From NCBI GenBank assembly GCA_910578475.1, contig CAJTRK010000062.1:1-9551 (forward strand): a stretch of DNA of 9,551 nt, in the 5' to 3' direction. The notes below the pieces were generated by a model. That model had not been told where the DNA came from. It worked only from the letters and a program-made list of their open reading frames with translations, and did not search any database. The position numbers were made by a program, and so were the translations under genes. This document shows, in pieces, positions 5,531-9,551 of the stretch. The stretch comes from an uncultured Lachnospiraceae bacterium (GTDB lineage Bacteria > Bacillota > Clostridia > Lachnospirales > Lachnospiraceae). Each line of letters opens with the position of its first letter. The stretch's first letter is position 1.

Positions 5531-5601
5531 TTGTAACTATTGACACTACAACATGACTGGGTTATATTATTGCTTATTAAATGTAATGATTATAGTTACA
5601 A
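5531..5601. promoter_or_regulatory. 10-bp inverted repeats around the sirtuin promoter
   Basis: TTGTAACTAT (5531-5540) and its exact reverse complement ATAGTTACAA (5592-5601) bracket the promoter. Each is part of a local imperfect dyad: GTTGTA...TACAAC (5530-5552) over the -35, and TGTAA...TTACA (5582-5600) just after the start. The layout suggests two repressor sites, perhaps with looping. Confidence 0.55.
5540..5568 (+). promoter_or_regulatory. Promoter of the sirtuin gene
   Basis: A consensus TTGACA (5540-5545) is followed after 17 bp by TATATT (5563-5568). This is the strongest promoter in the window, with a leader of about 45 nt. Its strength together with flanking inverted repeats suggests a normally repressed, inducible gene. 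Confidence 0.8.
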
Positions 5602-5619
5602 TAAAAAGGGGATACTATT

Positions 5620-6492
5620 ATGACACAGATTAACTATGTTTTTCAGAAGATTCCTTATGAAAAGCAGACTGAGCGTGTGGGAAGACTGCTGAAAGAGGCA
5701 GAAGCCGTGTTGATTGGAGCCGGTGCAGGAGCTTCGGCTGCGGCCGGGCTGACTTATGCCGGGAAACGTTTTACGGAAAATTTCGGTGAATTTATTGATA
5801 AATACGGTAAGATGAATATGCCGGATATGTATGTCGCAGGCTTTTATCCTTTTCCGAGTCAGGAAGCCCGGTGGGGGTACTGGTCGAAACACAGCATGAT
5901 GAACCGTTTTCTGCCGCCTGCGCTGCCGTTGTATCTCCAACTTTATGAGCTGGTAAAAGAAAAGGATTATTTTGTTCTGACGACCAATGTTGACCATCAG
6001 TTTTATAAGGCCGGTTTTGCGGCGGAACGAATTTTTGCGACACAGGGAGACTATGGCATGATTCAGTGTGAAAAAGGCTGCCATTGTAAAATCTACGATG
6101 CCGAAACGTTGTTCCGGCGTATGGACGAGACGCGGAAAGACTGCCTGATTCCCGCTTCGATGGTTCCGCGATGTCCGGTCTGCGGCGGCGATATGGCGAT
6201 GCACCTGCGCGTCGACCAATATTTTGTAGAAGATGAGAACTGGCATGCGGCAGCAGAGCGATACCGCCTTTTTCTGGAAAACGTAATGACGAAAAAGACC
6301 GTTCTGCTAGAACTGGGGGTGGGATTTAATACACCGGGAATTATTAAATATCCGTTCTGGCGCATGGTTCATGAGCGGAAAAATGTGGAATATATTTGCA
6401 TTAATAACAAAGAGATTCATGTGCCGGAGGAAATAAAGGACAGAGCAATCTGCATTCAGGCGGATATTGGGGAAGTGCTAAGGTATTTCTAA
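5620..6492 (+). CDS. Class M sirtuin (SirTM), protein ADP-ribosyltransferase
   Basis: A 290-residue macrodomain-linked sirtuin. SirTM enzymes use NAD to ADP-ribosylate proteins instead of deacetylating them; the described substrate is a lipoylated GcvH-like protein, in a pathway tied to oxidative stress. Sequence signs are the Rossmann motif IGAGAGASAAAG (32-43), the long loop around AGFYPFPSQEARWGYWSKH (73-91), TTNVDHQF (121-128) at the NAD site, and FATQGDYG (139-146), where Gln142 replaces the catalytic His of ordinary sirtuins, a class M trait. Zinc cysteines are available at C150, C154, C156 and CPVC (185-188). ELGVGFNTPGIIKYPFWRM (231-249) is a further SirTM signature. The ATG at 5620 follows AAAAGGGGA (5604-5612). 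A Zn-type macrodomain is encoded 1.5 kb downstream, but the GcvH-like and LplA2 genes of the classic operon are not in view. Confidence 0.92.
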   Translation: MTQINYVFQKIPYEKQTERVGRLLKEAEAVLIGAGAGASAAAGLTYAGKRFTENFGEFIDKYGKMNMPDMYVAGFYPFPSQEARWGYWSKHSMMNRFLPPALPLYLQLYELVKEKDYFVLTTNVDHQFYKAGFAAERIFATQGDYGMIQCEKGCHCKIYDAETLFRRMDETRKDCLIPASMVPRCPVCGGDMAMHLRVDQYFVEDENWHAAAERYRLFLENVMTKKTVLLELGVGFNTPGIIKYPFWRMVHERKNVEYICINNKEIHVPEEIKDRAICIQADIGEVLRYF

Positions 6493-6612
6493 GATTTGCC
6501 AAACAAGGCATCCACACTGTTGATTTTTGGCGCATAAACATGAATTCAGTTTTCTTTTTCACACTGAAAGTACATAAAAATGTGAACATGCACATAGAAC
6601 AGGAATGAAGAC

Positions 6613-6641
6613 TTGAAAGAATTTAGCTGCGGTTGTAGAAT
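6613..6641 (+). promoter_or_regulatory. Promoter of the ATPase gene
   Basis: TTGAAA (6613-6618) and TAGAAT (6636-6641) are 17 bp apart, giving a leader of about 40 nt before the start at 6689. No terminator was seen between the sirtuin stop (6492) and this promoter, so read-through from the sirtuin is also possible. The spacer 6493-6612 is AT-rich and otherwise featureless. Confidence 0.6.
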
Positions 6642-6688
6642 GGGATTACTGAAATATGTGCTTTTGCACAAAAACAAGGAGTGAATGG

Positions 6689-7942
6689 ATGGAAATCGAA
6701 AGAAATGAATATCTCAGGCAGCTTATTCTGCGAAAAAATAATGGAATGATAAAGGTTATTACAGGCATACGAAGATGTGGAAAATCATTTTTGCTGTTTA
6801 ACATATTTAAAAAGCATTTGATGGAAAATGGAGTAAACGAAGACCATATCATTGAGATTGCGTTAGACGGCATTGAAAATGAAGAATTAAGAAATCCCAA
6901 AGCGTGCTATCAGTATGTGAAAACTGCCGTAGAGGACAAAGAGAACTATTATCTGCTTTTAGATGAAATACAATTTATGCCGAGATTTGAAGAAGTGCTG
7001 AACAGTCTGCTCCGCATAAGCAATATTGATATCTATGTGACTGGAAGTAATTCCAGATTTTTGTCCAGTGACATTATAACGGAATTTCGAGGCAGAGGAG
7101 ATGAAATAAGGGTTTATCCGCTTTCTTTTGCGGAATTCTATTCTGTTTATGATGGAGAATATGAGGATGCCTGGGAGGATTACATGATTTATGGAGGGCT
7201 GCCCCAGGTCGTTGGATTTCAGACGGAGCGTCAGAAAGCGGAATATCTGAAAAATATTTTCACGAATGTATATTTGAAAGATGTAGTCGAAAGAAATAGC
7301 ATCCAAAGTCCGGATGGGCTTAATACACTGGTTGATATTCTTGCTTCCGCAATCGGGGCGCCTACAAATCCCACAAGAATTTCAAATACCTTTACAAGTG
7401 AACGCCGGATTAGCTATACGAATAAAACAATATCCAAACATATCGATTTTCTTGAGGAGGCATTCCTGATTTCAAAAGCCAGTCGTTATGATATAAAAGG
7501 AAGAAAATATATCGGCGCTAATTTAAAGTATTATTTTACGGATATGGGTCTTAGAAACGCGAGATTAAATTTTCGCCAGCAGGAACCAACCCATATTATG
7601 GAAAATATTGTCTATAATCAATTGCTCATTCGCGGATATAACGTTGATATCGGTATTATAGATTTGTATGGAAAAAATAAGGAAGGAAAACGTGTCCGAA
7701 AGCAACTTGAAGTTGATTTTGTTGTTAATCAGGGAAGTCAGAGATATTATGTTCAGGTTGCTTATGATATAACGTCAAAAGAAAAACAGGCGCAGGAACT
7801 TTATTCTCTGCGTAATATTCCGGATTCCTTTAAAAAAATAGTGATAGTAGGCGGGACAGCGAACCCCTGGAGAAATGAAGAGGGTTTTGTTATTATGGGA
7901 ATGAGATACTTTCTGCTGAATTCAGACAGCCTGGAATTTTGA
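6689..7942 (+). CDS. AAA-family ATPase with DUF4143 domain
   Basis: A 417-residue P-loop protein of the ATP-binding AAA_14/DUF4143 type common in gut bacteria. The Walker A motif is GIRRCGKS (26-33). The Walker B motif is LLLDEIQ (89-95), followed by IYVTGSNSRFLSSDI (115-129) at the sensor position. PLSFAEFY (144-151) and YGGLPQVV (168-175) are family landmarks. A winged-helix-like part (about 205-265) precedes the C-terminal DUF4143 domain (about 275-417). There, E305, EVDFVV (341-346) and YVQVAY (354-359) occupy the places of a PD-(D/E)XK nuclease core, but the Glu and Lys of the ExK motif read Gln and Ala, so nuclease activity is doubtful. The start at 6689 is preferred to the ATG at 6656 because AAGGAG (6676-6681) lies between them. 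The gene is clearly AT-richer than its neighbours, suggesting transfer. Its role, including any link to ADP-ribosylation, is unknown. Confidence 0.88.
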   Translation: MEIERNEYLRQLILRKNNGMIKVITGIRRCGKSFLLFNIFKKHLMENGVNEDHIIEIALDGIENEELRNPKACYQYVKTAVEDKENYYLLLDEIQFMPRFEEVLNSLLRISNIDIYVTGSNSRFLSSDIITEFRGRGDEIRVYPLSFAEFYSVYDGEYEDAWEDYMIYGGLPQVVGFQTERQKAEYLKNIFTNVYLKDVVERNSIQSPDGLNTLVDILASAIGAPTNPTRISNTFTSERRISYTNKTISKHIDFLEEAFLISKASRYDIKGRKYIGANLKYYFTDMGLRNARLNFRQQEPTHIMENIVYNQLLIRGYNVDIGIIDLYGKNKEGKRVRKQLEVDFVVNQGSQRYYVQVAYDITSKEKQAQELYSLRNIPDSFKKIVIVGGTANPWRNEEGFVIMGMRYFLLNSDSLEF

Positions 7943-8014
7943 TATGCCGGAAACGGTTTTTGCTCTGTGCCGAAGAATGACGCAATAATCCGCATGTAGG
8001 AAGGAGGCGGTTCT

Positions 8015-8848
8015 ATGAATCCATATGACAACGATAAGGCATTTGTTTTTCTGGAAAAATTAAAAGAGGATTCCTATGAGTACAGGGGGCTTAAAACCGA
8101 CAGTCTGGGGGTGGAAGAAAAAAGAGCCGCAATTCGTTCTCTGATGAACATTCGCATGCCGGGAAAGGAAACGACGGCGCTTTTACGGGCACAGGATGCC
8201 TACCTGAAAGAAGAGCTGGATAAAAAAGGCGTTGTTACGCTTTCCGAAATTCCAACCGTTGATGAAGCGTATGGAAGCAGCGTTCCTTTTGCCGGGAAAC
8301 TGTCGCTCTGGCAGGGGGATATTACCCGGCTGAAGGCAGAGGCAGTCGTCAATGCTGCCAATTCGCAGATGTTAGGATGCTTTGTGCCCTGCCATAAGTG
8401 CATCGATAATGCGATTCACAGCGCGGCGGGAATGCAGCTGCGTGCCGAATGCAGCCGGATGATGAACGAGAAGCGAATGCGCTATGGCAGACAATATGAA
8501 GAGCCTGCGGGAACGGCTGTTTTGACGAAAGCGTACAACCTTCCATGTGAATATGTTATTCATACCGTCGGTCCGATTGTTTATGGCGGACTGACTGACG
8601 CGCATTGCGAAACGCTGCGAAGCTGTTATGAAAAAGTGCTGCGATGCTGTTTGGAAAACGGCATCCGCTCCGTGGCATTCTGTTGTATTTCAACAGGAGA
8701 ATTTCATTTTCCGAACGAGGAGGCGGCAAGAATTGCGTTCAAAACGGTAACGGATTTCCTCACAGAGCATGAGGATTCTATGGAACGGGTGGTTTTTAAT
8801 GTTTTTAAAGGCAGGGACCTGGAGATATACCGGAAGCTGTTGTCATAG
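8015..8848 (+). CDS. Zinc-type macrodomain ADP-ribosyl hydrolase (SirTM-linked)
   Basis: A 277-residue protein with an N-terminal helical region (1-90) and a macrodomain (about 94-277). The pattern fits the zinc-dependent macrodomains encoded beside SirTM, which remove the ADP-ribose that the sirtuin adds. Evidence is WQGDITRLKAEAVVNAAN (99-116) with the ADP-ribose-binding Asp and the Asn pair, the zinc segment GCFVPCHKC (121-129; Cys122, His127 and Cys129 as likely ligands), IDNAIHSAAG (130-139), IHTVGPIVYGG (182-192) and the loop ISTGEFHFPNEEAA (225-238). Length and the extra N-terminal region match this subfamily rather than stand-alone MacroD. AGGAAGGAGG (7998-8007) is 7 nt before the ATG. 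It starts 72 bp after the ATPase gene with no clear promoter, so it probably depends on transcripts from the ATPase or sirtuin promoters. Confidence 0.92.
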   Translation: MNPYDNDKAFVFLEKLKEDSYEYRGLKTDSLGVEEKRAAIRSLMNIRMPGKETTALLRAQDAYLKEELDKKGVVTLSEIPTVDEAYGSSVPFAGKLSLWQGDITRLKAEAVVNAANSQMLGCFVPCHKCIDNAIHSAAGMQLRAECSRMMNEKRMRYGRQYEEPAGTAVLTKAYNLPCEYVIHTVGPIVYGGLTDAHCETLRSCYEKVLRCCLENGIRSVAFCCISTGEFHFPNEEAARIAFKTVTDFLTEHEDSMERVVFNVFKGRDLEIYRKLLS

Positions 8849-9128
8849 CAATGCTTTTCCCTGTGTGATGGAGCTGTTGTATGATTTTGCTTTCAAGCAT
8901 TTTCGCATTTTAAAAATCTCGTGCACAACCGCACAAAAACCCGTGCACAATCGCACAAAAACCGTGTACAATCGCACAAAATCCGTGTGCGAAGCGCAAA
9001 AATATGCGCTTGAGGGTTCAAAGCTGACCTTAAGTGCCCGGAAATCCAGTAAAGGAAGGAGGCTGCGCCATCTTCCCTCGATGAGTGTAACAAAAGTGTA
9101 ACTGATTGAAAGGCGGCACTTTCACATA
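8849..9128. other. Gene-free stretch with repeats and hairpins
   Basis: No credible gene was seen in these 280 bp. A weak terminator-like hairpin, TGCTTTCAAGCA followed by TTTT (8888-8903), may end the macrodomain transcript. The tandem 21-bp repeats come next, then a hairpin AAGCGCA-N6-TGCGCTT (8992-9011) and a further imperfect hairpin (9054-9076). Open frames here arise from the repeats. Confidence 0.55.
8921..8984. repeat. Three tandem 21-22-bp repeats
   Basis: Copies are at 8921-8942, 8943-8963 and 8964-8984, with a degenerate fourth beginning GTGTGCG at 8985. The unit reads GTGCACAATCGCACAAAAAC plus C's, and copies differ by one to three bases. Each of the first two contains GTGC-N6-GCAC, able to form a mini-hairpin. 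There are no spacers, so it is a tandem repeat and not CRISPR. Function is unknown; binding-site array or slippage-prone tract are both possible. Confidence 0.8.
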
Positions 9129-9536
9129 TTAAAGCCTTACTGCTTTACCGGCAAAAGGCTGTGCCGCCTCAAAACGTGATGCCTCCGCACTGATTTCTTC
9201 TGGCGTCTTAGCATCAAAATAATCCCTCTGCCATTTTGTATAATCAAATTTTTCCCGAATAATCGCAGAAATAAAATGCTCCGCTTCAACTATACCCATC
9301 TGTTCATCCCCTTCCATCTCTGTAATAAACTCTATCGGCGTTACCATTTTTATCTCTTCTGTACAATATTTTAACAGTCGGACATCAGTAGATATAAAAT
9401 ATTCACATCCCGCATAAATAGCCGAAGCAACATAATGCCAACTGTCTGCCCCGGCTTTTAAGTTCTTTTGATATTGTCATTTTGACTTGGCGGCCTCTTT
9501 AAGATTTGACTGCCATATTCTGTTTTCTCTTATTCA
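9129..9536 (-). pseudogene. Decayed PIN-domain (VapC-like) protein, C-terminal part
   Basis: On the minus strand an open frame of 115 residues runs from 9476 to the stop at 9129 but has no start codon before the Met at 9347. Its first part reads LKAGADSWHYVASAIYAG and then CEYFISTDVRLLKYC, the distinctive C-terminal half of a PIN nuclease: the Asp of GADSWH and the TD of STDVRLL are conserved acidic positions. The frame is cut by TGA at 9477-9479, while related residues (IWQSNLKEAAKSK) continue upstream to another TGA at 9534-9536, so the gene appears broken or badly sequenced. The 72 residues from 9347 lie after the nuclease core and cannot be a working toxin alone. An internal Met at 9299 has a plausible AAGGGGA site and could start a 56-residue protein. 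The remnant is truncated by the window edge. Confidence 0.6.
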
Positions 9537-9551
9537 TTTCCGCCCCAAAGG

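Larger units (their letters stand above)
5280..5619. other. Structured divergent intergenic region
   Basis: This 340-bp stretch holds no normal-sized gene. It carries the promoter and repeat-rich leader of DegV (minus strand), an AT-rich dyad TTTTTA-CCG-TAAAAA (5491-5505) followed by a run of eight T (5512-5519), and the promoter and inverted repeats of the sirtuin gene (plus strand). Confidence 0.7.

Noticed and set aside
6493..8014. Insertion sequence or transposon carrying the ATPase
   Set aside because: No transposase, terminal inverted repeats or target duplication were found at either side. A loose similarity between 5756-5777 and 7943-7962 is too short and too imperfect.
8921..8984. 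CRISPR array
   Set aside because: Units abut with no spacers and no cas genes are present.
8769..9101. 110-residue plus-strand frame over the tandem repeats
   Set aside because: It begins inside the macrodomain gene in another frame and its seven-residue repeats simply mirror the 21-bp DNA repeat.
9129..9347. Intact 72-residue gene on the minus strand
   Set aside because: Its first Met lies downstream of the conserved PIN motifs and lacks a good ribosome site, so it is better read as the tail of a broken PIN gene.

Overview
The window looks like a chromosomal segment of a low-to-mid GC Gram-positive anaerobe, most likely a gut clostridium (Lachnospiraceae or a relative). The grounds are strong AGGAGG-type ribosome sites, sigma-A promoters with 16-17 bp spacers, and a typical Firmicute gene set: a LytTR/DUF3021 pair, DegV, a YwnA-like Rrf2 regulator, an SPFH/YbjQ operon and a class M sirtuin. 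No rRNA, tRNA, insertion sequence or CRISPR array was seen.

Layout. (1) 65-2096, plus strand: a four-gene operon of SPFH membrane scaffold, ribbon-helix-helix (RHH) regulator, two-helix membrane protein and YbjQ pentamer protein. It starts at a promoter overlaid by two TGATATCA palindromes and ends at a bidirectional terminator. (2) 2152-3163, minus strand: a LytTR regulator and its DUF3021 membrane partner, with a clear promoter. (3) 3240-4383, plus strand: an unrecognised 177-residue protein, then an Rrf2-family regulator. (4) 4446-5465, minus strand: a DegV fatty-acid-binding protein whose leader holds an 81-bp-period duplication, a 24-bp perfect palindrome and a possible 11-residue leader peptide. 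(5) 5530-8848, plus strand: a class M (macrodomain-linked) sirtuin, an AT-rich AAA/DUF4143 ATPase, and a zinc-type macrodomain protein. (6) 8849-9551: tandem 21-bp repeats with no gene, then a decayed PIN-domain (VapC-like) toxin remnant on the minus strand, cut by the window edge.

Working together. The sirtuin and Zn-macrodomain form a known writer/eraser pair for protein ADP-ribosylation. The usual substrate and loading genes (GcvH-like protein and LplA2 ligase) are not in the window, and the pair is split by an ATPase that has its own promoter, reads as foreign in base composition, and probably drives the macrodomain gene by read-through. This split module, the repeat-built DegV leader and the RHH-type operator of the SPFH operon are the points most worth a second look. 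Family calls come from recognised motifs, not from searches.
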